A DNA stretch of 14,113 nucleotides from Planctomycetota bacterium (GCA_022614705.1 JAKEIB010000201.1:1-14113); one strand, 5' to 3'. Shown: positions 1-6,745, numbered from the stretch's first letter. The notes: a model not told the origin generated them from the letters alone. Numbers and translations are program-made.

Positions 1-1323
1 ACCATCATTGGCGGGCTGTTCATGATCGTCGCTTATTTGCCGGTGCCCGGATGGGAAGCGGCGGTCAAGCCGTATCTTCTACTCTTGCAAGTTCCAGTGA
101 CGGCCACGTTTGGCCTGCTGTCCGTGTTTGTCTGCTTTTCAATCGCCTACGACCTCGGCGCCCGGCTCAAGCAGGAGGCCATCGTCAGCGCGGTCATTGC
201 GACTGTGGTCTTTTTGATGATCCAACTCCAAGCGCAACGGCAATATGTAATCCAGTTAGAGCCGGACGACCTCATCAAGTTGGAGCAAGAAGATCGCGAC
301 AAGTTGGAGAGCGACAATGAAATTCAATTACAGTCGACCGATCTGGCTAAAATCGAAGATGCGCATCTCGTCAAAGTAGGGGAACCAATTTTGTCGATGG
401 GCGGTCTTGGATCAAAAGGTCTGTTCACCGCGATCATCATTGCCTTAATTTCGGTTCGTGTTCAGAAGTTCTTCACAGATCGGAATCTAGTGATCAAGCT
501 GCCGGAGAATGTGCCACCGGTTGTTTACGAGTCATTCCTCTCCCTCACCCCTCTGTTCTTTCTTGTGTTGGTCTTTTGGCTGATCCGCTTTGTCTTAGGA
601 GTGGACATTGACGCACTCGTGCAATCGGCCTTTAGACCCCTAAACTTAGCTCTGAATACGTTGCCTGGAATCCTCACATACGCCTTCCTGGTCACGCTGC
701 TCTGGTCGGTTGGAATCAATGGCGATAACGCGCTTGACGCCATCGTGGCAGCCGTCTTTTACCAATACCTCGGGGACAATGTTGTGGCGGTGACGCAAGG
801 GAAACCCTTGCCATATATCACCGCATATGGATTCTTTACCACGTTTGTCAACGTGGGCGGGACGGGGGCGACGCTGGGACTAGCACTGGTGATGCTGAAT
901 TCCAAGGAGCCTGGCTTCCGAAAGATCAGCCGCCTATCGCTCCCGACACAAGTCTTTCAGATCAACGAGCCCATTTTCTTCGGCATGCCGATCGTGCTGA
1001 ATCCCATTTTTATGATGCCGTATATTCTTAACGCGCTGATCCTGACGACGTGCAGTTACTTGTTGATGAACTGGAACGTGATCCACAAGCCATTTGTCAA
1101 TGTGCCGTGGACGACGCCGCCGATTATCGGTCACTACCTCGTTACCGGCGGCGACTGGAAAGCAGCCGTCTGGGGCGCGATCTCCATCGTGATTGCCATG
1201 CTGGTCTATTACCCGTTTGCCAAGATCGCGGAACGCCAACGACTGGCGGCCGAAGCGGCCGGCAATTCTGTAGCTGGCCTCTGTGAGACCGGAATTGCTG
1301 ACGAACAAAGGGCGTGCCCTTGA
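1..1323 (+). CDS. PTS EIIC-type sugar permease (lactose/cellobiose/chitobiose family), 5' end cut by window
   Basis: The frame is open from base 1, so the gene begins upstream; the ATG at 22 is internal and roughly 40 N-terminal residues are missing by comparison with the family. The protein is polytopic inner-membrane. Family landmarks are the first-helix end IVAYLPVPGW, LGSKGLFTAII (about residues 129-140 counted from the ATG at 22), the cytoplasmic stretch NLVIKLPENVPP, and the signature INEPIFFGMPIVLNP with its conserved Glu at 967-969. EIICs normally carry a sugar across the membrane while IIA/IIB phosphorylate it. Two oddities: a charged octapeptide-repeat insertion at about residues 72-119, and Asn (codon 718-720) in GING where the family usually has GIHG. 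No IIA or IIB gene is visible. The last 20 or so codons run through a palindromic repeat. The stop overlaps the next gene. The family is clear; the substrate is unknown. Confidence 0.9.
   Translation, partial: TIIGGLFMIVAYLPVPGWEAAVKPYLLLLQVPVTATFGLLSVFVCFSIAYDLGARLKQEAIVSAVIATVVFLMIQLQAQRQYVIQLEPDDLIKLEQEDRDKLESDNEIQLQSTDLAKIEDAHLVKVGEPILSMGGLGSKGLFTAIIIALISVRVQKFFTDRNLVIKLPENVPPVVYESFLSLTPLFFLVLVFWLIRFVLGVDIDALVQSAFRPLNLALNTLPGILTYAFLVTLLWSVGINGDNALDAIVAAVFYQYLGDNVVAVTQGKPLPYITAYGFFTTFVNVGGTGATLGLALVMLNSKEPGFRKISRLSLPTQVFQINEPIFFGMPIVLNPIFMMPYILNALILTTCSYLLMNWNVIHKPFVNVPWTTPPIIGHYLVTGGDWKAAVWGAISIVIAMLVYYPFAKIAERQRLAAEAAGNSVAGLCETGIADEQRACP
235..378 (+). repeat. Six tandem octapeptide repeats inside the EIIC gene
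   Basis: Six 24-nt units encode octads with the pattern E-x-x-D-L-I-K-L. Counting from the ATG at 22, the last residue of each unit is L79, L87, L95, L103, I111 and V119, exactly eight apart. The residue before each is K or Q in all six, and five of the six units begin with E or Q in register. The DNA is mostly diverged, but caagttggag recurs at 276-285 and 300-309 in the same register, suggesting expansion by duplication. From helix order and the positive-inside rule I place this segment on the periplasmic side, between the helix ending near residue 69 and the one beginning LGSKGLF; that placement is inferred. Confidence 0.8.
1262..1298. repeat. Palindromic repeat read through as the EIIC C-terminus, copy 1
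   Basis: The outer arms GCAATTC (1262-1268) and GAATTGC (1292-1298) enclose an inner near-palindrome, CTGGCCTC / GAGACCGG, around TGT. The core gctggcctctgtgag (1273-1287) recurs at 6047-6061, followed in both places by a purine, then CCGG and TTGCT a few bases on. It lies inside the reading frame and supplies the tail residues NSVAGLCETGIA after the natural helix end KIAERQRLAAEAA. A similar repeat is, as I recall, common between genes in Pirellulales; only the two copies here are shown directly. Confidence 0.55.
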
Positions 1324-2570
1324 TTACCCAAGGTGAAACCATCCCCGACACGTCGGCGCGCAATGTGCGGATTTGGTGGTTTGCCGGTTTGCTGCTGCTC
1401 GCTTCGGCGATCAACTACATGGACCGGCAAACGTTGGCCAACGCCGCCGTGCGCATCAGCGGCGAGTTCAAGATGTCGCAGGAGCAGTACGGTAATCTGG
1501 AGGCCGGCTTCGGGTGGGCATTTGCGGTCGGTTCTCTATTCTTTGGTTTTTTGGCGGACAAGGTTTCGGTGCGATGGTTGTACGCCGCCGTGGTATTGCT
1601 CTGGTCAGCCATGGGATTCCTGTCGGGCTTTGTCGAGAACTATGAGCAACTGCTCGTGTGCCGCACGCTGCTGGGGTTTTTTGAGGCCGGCCATTGGCCG
1701 TGCGGGATCAAAACGATTCGAGCCCTGCTCGATGCAAGGGGTCGCGCCATGGGCAACGGCGTGCTCCAAAGCGGCACGTCGATTGGAGCAATTGCGACGC
1801 CGCTCATCATGAGCCAGTTACTGACCGACGACATCGCTAGTTGGCGACTGCCGTTTCAAGTGATCGGCGCGGTCGGCGCACTGTGGGTCATTGCATGGAT
1901 CGTCACAGGGCCGCGTGACGCATCGCTTTCTGCGTCCGTCAACGAGGGCGCGGCATCGGGCCCTTGGTGGAGAGTTTTGCTTGATCGCCGCATGCTGATC
2001 ATTCTGGCGGTTGTTGCCCTGATCAACACAACCTGGCAGCTTCTGCGAGCCTGGCTGCCAAAATTCCTGCAGGAAGGACGCGGGTATGCGGAATACGAAA
2101 CCTTATACTTCAATTCCGTGTGGTTCGCCGCGACGGATGTTGGATGCCTGGGGGCCGGCGCTGTGGCGCTATGGCTCGCGCGGCGCGGTCGGTCCGTTTT
2201 GCAGGCCAGGCTTCTTACTTTTTTCGCGTGCGCGCTGATGTGCCTCCTTACAATGGCAGTACCTTGGCTGTCGTCCGGATGGCTGTTGTTGGGACTGCTA
2301 TTGGTCGCCGGCGCCGGAGCGCTCGGCGTCTTTCCGATCTACCATGCGTTCACACAAGACATCTCGCACGATCATCAGGGGAAAGTTACCGGAATAGCCG
2401 GGGTGGCGGCGTGGGCATTCTCTCCCTTCGCCCAGCGATTGTTTGGTCGGCACGTGGACGAGACGCATTCTTTCGACCAAGGACTCGCCGTGGCCGGCTG
2501 TCTGCCGTTGGTGGCCTGCCTACTGCTAATCGCTCTTTGGCCTAGAACAAAAAACACGACTGGGGATTAA
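1314..2570 (+). CDS. MFS transporter, anion:cation symporter (hexuronate/ExuT-like) family
   Basis: This is a 418-residue, 12-helix major facilitator of normal length. Typical ACS-family features are NYMDRQTL at the end of helix 1 (residues 34-41), the loop 2-3 motif GFLADKVSVRW (78-88), and RTLLGFFEAGHWPCGIKTIRALL in helix 4. Family members take up organic anions such as hexuronates, glucarate or phthalate with protons; the substrate here cannot be read. The start is uncertain. GTG at 1314 overlaps the EIIC gene by 10 bp but lies only 1 nt after AAAGGG (1307-1312). TTG at 1320 sits 7 nt after that site and overlaps the EIIC stop as TTGA, so it may be the true start. Either way, translational coupling to EIIC is likely. 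Confidence 0.9.
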   Translation: MPLITQGETIPDTSARNVRIWWFAGLLLLASAINYMDRQTLANAAVRISGEFKMSQEQYGNLEAGFGWAFAVGSLFFGFLADKVSVRWLYAAVVLLWSAMGFLSGFVENYEQLLVCRTLLGFFEAGHWPCGIKTIRALLDARGRAMGNGVLQSGTSIGAIATPLIMSQLLTDDIASWRLPFQVIGAVGALWVIAWIVTGPRDASLSASVNEGAASGPWWRVLLDRRMLIILAVVALINTTWQLLRAWLPKFLQEGRGYAEYETLYFNSVWFAATDVGCLGAGAVALWLARRGRSVLQARLLTFFACALMCLLTMAVPWLSSGWLLLGLLLVAGAGALGVFPIYHAFTQDISHDHQGKVTGIAGVAAWAFSPFAQRLFGRHVDETHSFDQGLAVAGCLPLVACLLLIALWPRTKNTTGD

Positions 2571-2589
2571 AGAAGCTGCATCAATACTT

Positions 2590-2656
2590 GGGAGGGCGAG
2601 GCTCCCGCCGAGCCGAACGACCACGAAAAGCGGCTCAGCAGGAGCTTCGCCCTCCC
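2590..2656. repeat. Intergenic palindromic repeat, 26-bp arms
   Basis: The left arm (2590-2615, starting gggagggcgaggctcc) pairs with the right arm (2631-2656, ending ttcgccctccc) with three mismatches, around a 15-nt loop. It lies 19 bp past the MFS stop and 29 bp before the next start. A transcript would form a strong hairpin that could end or protect the transporter mRNA, but no U-tract follows, so it is not a classical intrinsic terminator. I recall similar elements as abundant in Pirellulales genomes. Confidence 0.75.
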
Positions 2657-2685
2657 CACAATTCGGTTTTGTTTGAGGCTCTACT

Positions 2686-3951
2686 ATGTTGACTCGACGT
2701 ACTTTTCTCGCGGGAACGACAGCAATTGCTGCGGGCGCTTTGACTTCATTCGCCCGAGCAGCCGCATCGCAGCGCAAAAAGATCGCCTTCTTAGGCACTG
2801 AATGTCGCGTCCATTCACATGCCCAGCATTTTCTTGATCGGCTCACCTTGGGTTACGGCTGGCACGGCGGCTGGCAAAAGCCGCGCGTCGATGTCGCGTC
2901 CGTGTTCATCGATCAGTTCCCCGAAGGCGATCTGGCTCGGGGGCGGCTTAAGCGCCACGATCTCAAACTGTATCCGACCATCGCCGAGGCGTTGACGCTT
3001 GGGGGCAGCAAACTGGCGGTCGATGGCGTCGTCATCATCGGCGAACACGGCGACTATCCCACGAACGAGAAAGGGCAGCGGCTCTATCCCCGCTACGAAT
3101 GGTTCAAGGAAGTTGTGAAAGTGTTTGAATCCAGCGGCCGTGCCGTGCCCGTTTTCAACGACAAGCATCTCTCAACTTCCTGGGACCGGTGCATGGAAAT
3201 GGTCGACGATTCGAAGCGGCTGGGTTTCGCGTTCCTGGCCGGCTCGTCGCTGCCCGTCACCTGGCGGCTGCCGGCCATTGACGTTCCTTACGACGCGCCC
3301 TTAGTGGAGAGCGTGTGCGTCGCCTACGGCGGCGTCGATAGTTATGACTTTCATGGTCTCGAAACCGCACAGTGCATGTCGGAACGTCGTCAAGGAGGCG
3401 AGGTCGGCATACGTTCCGTTCACGCCCTGCGCGGCGAGCCGATGTGGGAGTACCTCGCCGCGCCGAACCGAGAAGTCACTCGACGCCTGCTGGCGGCCGC
3501 GTTGACGCGGAGCCATACGCTGCCCGTCATCGAGGGTTATGTCGAACAGCCGATCAGCGCCCGTTGGGCGCGGCGCGCATTGCCGGAAATGCTCGGCTAT
3601 TTCATCGAGCACCGGGACGGCTTCCGCACCGCAATGTTCCTGGCCAACATCCAGGATTTCAACTACGCCGGTCTCCGCAGCGATACGAATGAAATCATCT
3701 CCTGCCAGATGTACTTGCCGATGCCCGGCCACAACGCCACCACGGCCGACTTTTTCCACCCGCTGGTGCGGCATATCGAAACGCTGGTGCTCGAAAATCG
3801 CGCCCCATACCCCGTCGAGCGAACGCTGCTGACTTCCGGCATGACGCTGGCCGCGGTCGATTCAATCCACAACGGTTATACACCTGTGGACACACCTGAG
3901 ATGCAAGTCGTTTATCAAGCGCCCAAGGAATCGTTGTTCTGGCGGGAATAA
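2686..3951 (+). CDS. Tat-exported conserved protein of unknown function
   Basis: The protein has 421 residues. The N-terminus MLTRRTFLAGTTAIAAGALT is a twin-arginine signal, with cleavage likely near FARAAA (about residue 27), so export is as a folded protein. The start is supported by GAGG at 2675-2678, 7 nt before the ATG. The mature part has strongly patterned motifs: IIGEHGDYPTNEKGQ (117-131), VPVFNDKHLSTSW (154-166), FLAGSSLPVTWRLP (183-196) and ERRQGGEVG (233-241). I recognise these as a planctomycete-type conserved family without an assigned activity. The layout (KIAFLGTE strand, VDGVVIIGEH strand, PVFNDKHLS in place of the Gfo/Idh EKP-type segment) faintly resembles Gfo/Idh dehydrogenases, but the glycine-rich dinucleotide motif is not evident, so that is speculation. 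Confidence 0.85.
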   Translation: MLTRRTFLAGTTAIAAGALTSFARAAASQRKKIAFLGTECRVHSHAQHFLDRLTLGYGWHGGWQKPRVDVASVFIDQFPEGDLARGRLKRHDLKLYPTIAEALTLGGSKLAVDGVVIIGEHGDYPTNEKGQRLYPRYEWFKEVVKVFESSGRAVPVFNDKHLSTSWDRCMEMVDDSKRLGFAFLAGSSLPVTWRLPAIDVPYDAPLVESVCVAYGGVDSYDFHGLETAQCMSERRQGGEVGIRSVHALRGEPMWEYLAAPNREVTRRLLAAALTRSHTLPVIEGYVEQPISARWARRALPEMLGYFIEHRDGFRTAMFLANIQDFNYAGLRSDTNEIISCQMYLPMPGHNATTADFFHPLVRHIETLVLENRAPYPVERTLLTSGMTLAAVDSIHNGYTPVDTPEMQVVYQAPKESLFWRE

Positions 3952-4091
3952 TACATGACGTGGCAAGATGCCCGCCTTTAGAGGTAATAGGGAGCCGCAC
4001 ACAATCAGATGACAAGAAGAACAAACAAAGGAACTCTTTCTTTCCCTGGTATTCGCTGGTAGGCGAGGCGCCCGGCTTGTAAATTGGATGC

Positions 4092-4925
4092 ATGGACGAC
4101 ACGCCGCATGCATCGGCACCTCAGGTGAGCCATAGGTCGTGGTATCGATTCAGCCTCAAAGCGCTCTTTTGCTTTGTCACGATCTTTTGCCTTTGGCTCG
4201 GTTATTGGGCGAGCAAGGCATACCAGCAACGTAGCGCGGTGCACGTGATTCGAGAGCTCGGCGGCGCGGTGACCTACGAACATCAAGACCAAAGTGGGTT
4301 GCTCTGGGAAAAGAAAAAGATGCCGGCCCCCAACTGGCTTGAAGAGCTTCTCGGCGTGGACTACTTCCACGACGTTACGCAGGTTTCACTGCATGACGTC
4401 CCGGCGACAGATGCCGACCTCGCGTGGTTGAAGAACTTAGATGACCTTGAATATCTGCTAATCGACCAACCGAAAATCACCGACGATGGTCTTAAACATT
4501 TACAGCCTCTCGATGCCCTTAGGGATCTGTATCTCAGCGGCTCGGAGATCACCGACACTGGCCTCGCGCACATCGGCAACTTGAAAGGCCTCGAGCTGCT
4601 GTTCCTTTCCGGTTGTCCGCAAATCACGGACTCAGGCATGAAGCATATCGCGCGATTGGCGAACTTGCGGCAACTGTCATTAGAGGACACCGCGGTGACT
4701 GATCGTGGAGTTCAAGAAATCGCTGGTCTTGGCAACCTTGAATGCTTATATCTGGCCCGCACACAGTTCACCGACGACGGCGCACGACAATTGGCCGGCT
4801 TGAAGAAGCTGTTTTGGCTGCGTGTATCGCGAGGCCAACTGACCGATGTCGGCAAGGCGGAATTGCAAAAAGCGTTTCAGGAGCGAGAATTCCCAAAATT
4901 GCATATCGAAGAAACGCTGCCGTAG
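4092..4925 (+). CDS. Membrane-anchored leucine-rich-repeat protein
   Basis: The protein has 277 residues. The N-terminus has the planctomycete module WYRFSLKALFCFVTIFCLWLG (17-37): a short basic cytoplasmic end followed by one membrane helix, with no cleavable signal. AVHVIRELGGAVTYE (49-63) follows, as usual for this class. From about residue 95 there are about seven LRRs of 24-25 residues in the ITDDGLKHLxxLxxLxxLxLSG register (TDADL, TDDGL, TDTGL, TDSGM, TDRGV, TDDGA, TDVGK). The LRR domain should lie outside the inner membrane and bind an unknown partner. No clear Shine-Dalgarno precedes the ATG; the upstream gene ends 140 bp away. The gene is convergent with the next one, 39 bp between stops, and I see no terminator hairpin there. 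Confidence 0.85.
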   Translation: MDDTPHASAPQVSHRSWYRFSLKALFCFVTIFCLWLGYWASKAYQQRSAVHVIRELGGAVTYEHQDQSGLLWEKKKMPAPNWLEELLGVDYFHDVTQVSLHDVPATDADLAWLKNLDDLEYLLIDQPKITDDGLKHLQPLDALRDLYLSGSEITDTGLAHIGNLKGLELLFLSGCPQITDSGMKHIARLANLRQLSLEDTAVTDRGVQEIAGLGNLECLYLARTQFTDDGARQLAGLKKLFWLRVSRGQLTDVGKAELQKAFQEREFPKLHIEETLP

Positions 4926-4964
4926 CACAACGATGTCTCGGGAATAGGCCGTGATTCTCGCATA

Positions 4965-5384
4965 CTACCGATCGCTGTCCGATATCTCCGATGCGTACGA
5001 TACTTTGGCCCTATCCTGGTAACCAATATGATCGCCCATCTCCCGGCCACATCCCGGGCAATTTCGCCATGTCAGCCACTCATGCCCGCCGTCGTCGCCG
5101 ATTTCCCAGTCATAACCGCACGAGGGACATCTGAACTTGGGCCTCGGAAATACGATGCGATCGAGCACGAGCGCGAATAAAAAAGTGGCCAAGCTCAGTC
5201 CGCATGCGAGACCAAAATGGTCATTGTCGCGATCAATTGGCTTCTGAAGGAACCATGTTCCTACCCCAACGGCAATGCCCAGGACGAACGAACCCGCCAT
5301 GATCCAAAGGGCGCGCGTTCCATGTCGGATCGCCAACTGCTTTAGGCGTACGATCTCGTCGTCGATTGGATCTGGTTGCTGCAT
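4965..5384 (-). CDS. Small two-helix membrane protein with C-terminal zinc ribbon
   Basis: With the ATG at 5384 (MQQPDPIDDE) the protein has 139 residues. Hydrophobic helices lie at about 25-46 (LWIMAGSFVLGIAVGVGTWF) and 57-79 (FGLACGLSLATFLFALVLDRIVF). Next comes a four-cysteine zinc ribbon, CPSCG (Cys86, Cys89) and CPGCG (Cys109, Cys112), and a polar tail. No homologous function is recognised; a membrane-tethered metal-binding or protein-binding role is inferred. The frame stays open to another possible start at 5474, but that would overlap the upstream small gene and adds a low-complexity leader, so I prefer 5384 although no good Shine-Dalgarno is seen. It is 58 bp downstream of the HicA-like pair on the same strand and could be co-transcribed with it. 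Confidence 0.65.
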   Translation of the reverse strand: MQQPDPIDDEIVRLKQLAIRHGTRALWIMAGSFVLGIAVGVGTWFLQKPIDRDNDHFGLACGLSLATFLFALVLDRIVFPRPKFRCPSCGYDWEIGDDGGHEWLTWRNCPGCGREMGDHIGYQDRAKVSYASEISDSDR

Positions 5385-5442
5385 TATTAGGATCGCACTC
5401 GATATTGCGTGCGCACTGCGAAATCCATGCACCGCCGCCGAC

Positions 5443-5691
5443 TCAGGCGATTTGCGGGACTTCGTGCCGCTCAATTTCGACGCGGGCCACCGCCAGGCCG
5501 GCGCGCTCGACGCTCTGGATGGCTGAGGCGAGGGCCTCGTCCAAATTCGAGGCGTGGCGGTCGAACTGGATTCTCGTGACGCCGTCGCGCGTCAGAATGC
5601 TGGTGTCGTCACATCCCGCTGCGTACAGCTTGTCGGCGTCTTCGTCCGTCACTTCGTGCTCTGAGAGGACCAACGAGAATTCATATTTCAC
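5443..5691 (-). CDS. Small alpha/beta partner protein of the HicA-like gene
   Basis: The protein has 82 residues and starts with GTG at 5691, preceded by GAAGGAG with 7-nt spacing, a very clear ribosome site. The pattern looks beta-alpha-beta-beta-alpha-beta: YEFSLVLS, then DEDADKLYAAG, VTRIQFD, LDEALASAIQSVERAG, and VARVEIERHEV. Small genes of this look, in my recollection, recur next to HicA-like genes; the function is unproven. It follows the upstream gene after 12 bp and its ribosome site overlaps the end of that gene, so the two are surely one transcript. An antitoxin or regulator role is inferred from gene order and size only; no DNA-binding motif is obvious. Confidence 0.7.
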   Translation of the reverse strand: MKYEFSLVLSEHEVTDEDADKLYAAGCDDTSILTRDGVTRIQFDRHASNLDEALASAIQSVERAGLAVARVEIERHEVPQIA

Positions 5692-5703
5692 GAGAGTGCT
5701 CCT

Positions 5704-5925
5704 TCAGTGTGGACAGCCATCGACGGCGCGGCGAATACGCCGAGCATGGTCTTCTGGGCTGCGCGGCGTCGAATAGACACGGAATCGACAGCCATCGCGG
5801 CCGCCTTGAGGACACCACAACGTTCCGAAAATATGGGCTCTTCCGCTTGCCTTGGTGAATGTCCAACCACGGTCTTCGGCGTATGCAATCGCTTCGCGGA
5901 TGTGTTTGTTGGGGTGACCTGCCAT
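5704..5925 (-). CDS. HicA-like small protein, putative toxin of a two-gene module
   Basis: The protein has 73 residues from the ATG at 5925; a TTG four codons upstream (5937) is possible but less well placed. The predicted order is helix HIREAIAYAEDRGW, strand TFTKASG, strand AHIFGTLWC, strand RFRVYSTP, helix SPEDHARRIRRAVDGC. That is the alpha-beta-beta-beta-alpha layout of HicA-type double-stranded-RNA-binding mRNA interferases. His31 in SGRAHIF sits where HicA has its catalytic GSHHIF His. Two cysteines (WCP and DGC) could bind metal or form a disulfide. It is the first gene of a pair with the 82-residue protein downstream. Family membership is inferred by eye; sequence similarity to classical HicA is weak. 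Confidence 0.65.
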   Translation of the reverse strand: MAGHPNKHIREAIAYAEDRGWTFTKASGRAHIFGTLWCPQGGRDGCRFRVYSTPRSPEDHARRIRRAVDGCPH

Positions 5926-6046
5926 GCATTGACACAACCGCCCTTTAGTCCGCCATTCCCAACAACGTTATCCTACCCAATTCGCACATCGCCACGCAAG
6001 TTACGCGGGCAGTGGGGGCGTTTTGCTTGCATCAGCCCACGTTGTT

Positions 6047-6066
6047 GCTGGCCTCTGTGAGGCCGG
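6047..6066. repeat. Palindromic repeat, copy 2 (as at 1273-1292)
   Basis: gctggcctctgtgag followed by GCCGG; the first 15 bases are identical to 1273-1287. Inside it CTGGCCTC and GAGGCCGG pair around TGT with one mismatch. Here it lies between genes, unlike copy 1. Confidence 0.55.
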
Positions 6067-6081
6067 TTTGCTCGTATTAGC

Positions 6082-6096
6082 GGGGTCACGGACCCC
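6082..6096. repeat. Short perfect inverted repeat GGGGTC-ACG-GACCCC
   Basis: Perfect 6-bp arms around a 3-nt loop. It resembles in composition the 13-nt GGGGxC-type palindromes at 11512-11584, so it may be a remnant of the same repeat family. Confidence 0.5.
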
Positions 6097-6140
6097 ACGT
6101 ACAGATTTTGATACCAGTTCGACACAACCGCCCCCACCTG

Positions 6141-6208
6141 CCAGCCGCCGGGTGGCCAAATTTCATATCTGTACATGCGTATAAAATTCTGCTATGCTTA
6201 GTCCGAAT
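6141..6208. repeat. 68-bp direct repeat, copy A
   Basis: It aligns without gaps to 6656-6723 at 54 of 68 positions. The best conserved blocks are ccagccgcc, ggtggccaaa, atatctg, gctatg and the final gaat. Read on the minus strand, both copies can encode a peptide containing RYxxWPPGGW, with ATG (copy A) or TTG (copy B) in the same place. Confidence 0.65.
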
Positions 6209-6384
6209 TACACCCAGCTTCAGGCGGCCGCTACGGCCGTCGCGCTAGCCGTGCGCCATCAGCCGGCCGCACTGCTCGCGCTACCGCTACGCGCGTCGCC
6301 TAGGATGCCAACATACTCAGTCTCTACTTCCATAGTCCTGCGCAAATGCCACACAAAACTCTCGACACAGGCCCCACACAAAAC

Positions 6385-6404
6385 GTGTCCCCTTGTGTCC
6401 CCTT
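6385..6404. repeat. Tandem 10-mer gtgtcccctt x2
   Basis: Two perfect adjacent copies (6385-6394 and 6395-6404) in the non-coding interval. Confidence 0.6.
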
Positions 6405-6493
6405 CCGAGGATTTCGATGTCGTCATCTCGCTCCTCGAGACGCAGAAGCGCCCCTTCGCGCGCCACCCGACACACCTGCCTCAAATTCGCGAC

Positions 6494-6530
6494 AGATGCG
6501 CAAAATACCAGGGAGGAGTTTTGCGCATCT
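6494..6530. repeat. Perfect 12-bp inverted repeat (stem-loop)
   Basis: agatgcgcaaaa (6494-6505) is the exact reverse complement of ttttgcgcatct (6519-6530), with a 13-nt loop rich in purines, including gggagg. There is no U-tract on either strand and no adjacent gene end, so a terminator role is not supported. Confidence 0.7.
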
Positions 6531-6655
6531 ACGCAATTCCCCGGGGACTGGCTCATTTTGCGGCGCGCCACCATCGCCGCGACGGGCACCATCCGCCGCG
6601 GATGGTCGGCGGAGCAAAGTGTGCCTGTCCCTCTCCGCCCAACCGCCCCAGCGTT

Positions 6656-6723
6656 CCAGCCGCCAGGTGGCCAAACGCGATATCTGCACAAGCGTAAAGA
6701 ATTCGGCTATGTTCGGTACGAAT
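6656..6723. repeat. 68-bp direct repeat, copy B
   Basis: Partner of 6141-6208, in the same orientation. The two copies bracket a GC-rich 447-bp segment. In copy B the minus-strand peptide would start TTG-Cys-Arg-Tyr. Confidence 0.65.
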
Positions 6724-6745
6724 CCCGGAAAAGCACGGAGACGGA

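Noticed and set aside
5385..5474. Upstream start for the zinc-ribbon membrane protein
   Set aside because: It would overlap the end of the 82-residue gene and adds 30 residues of low-complexity leader; the ATG at 5384 gives a compact protein.
5973..6176. 67-codon minus-strand frame starting MYRYEIWPPGGW
   Set aside because: Only the first dozen residues match the other repeat copy; beyond that it reads through palindromes and looks random.
6317..6691. 124-codon minus-strand frame starting MCRYRVWPPGGW
   Set aside because: Its start falls in a repeat and the rest shows no recognisable domain. I kept the repeat but not a gene call; a decayed gene remains possible.
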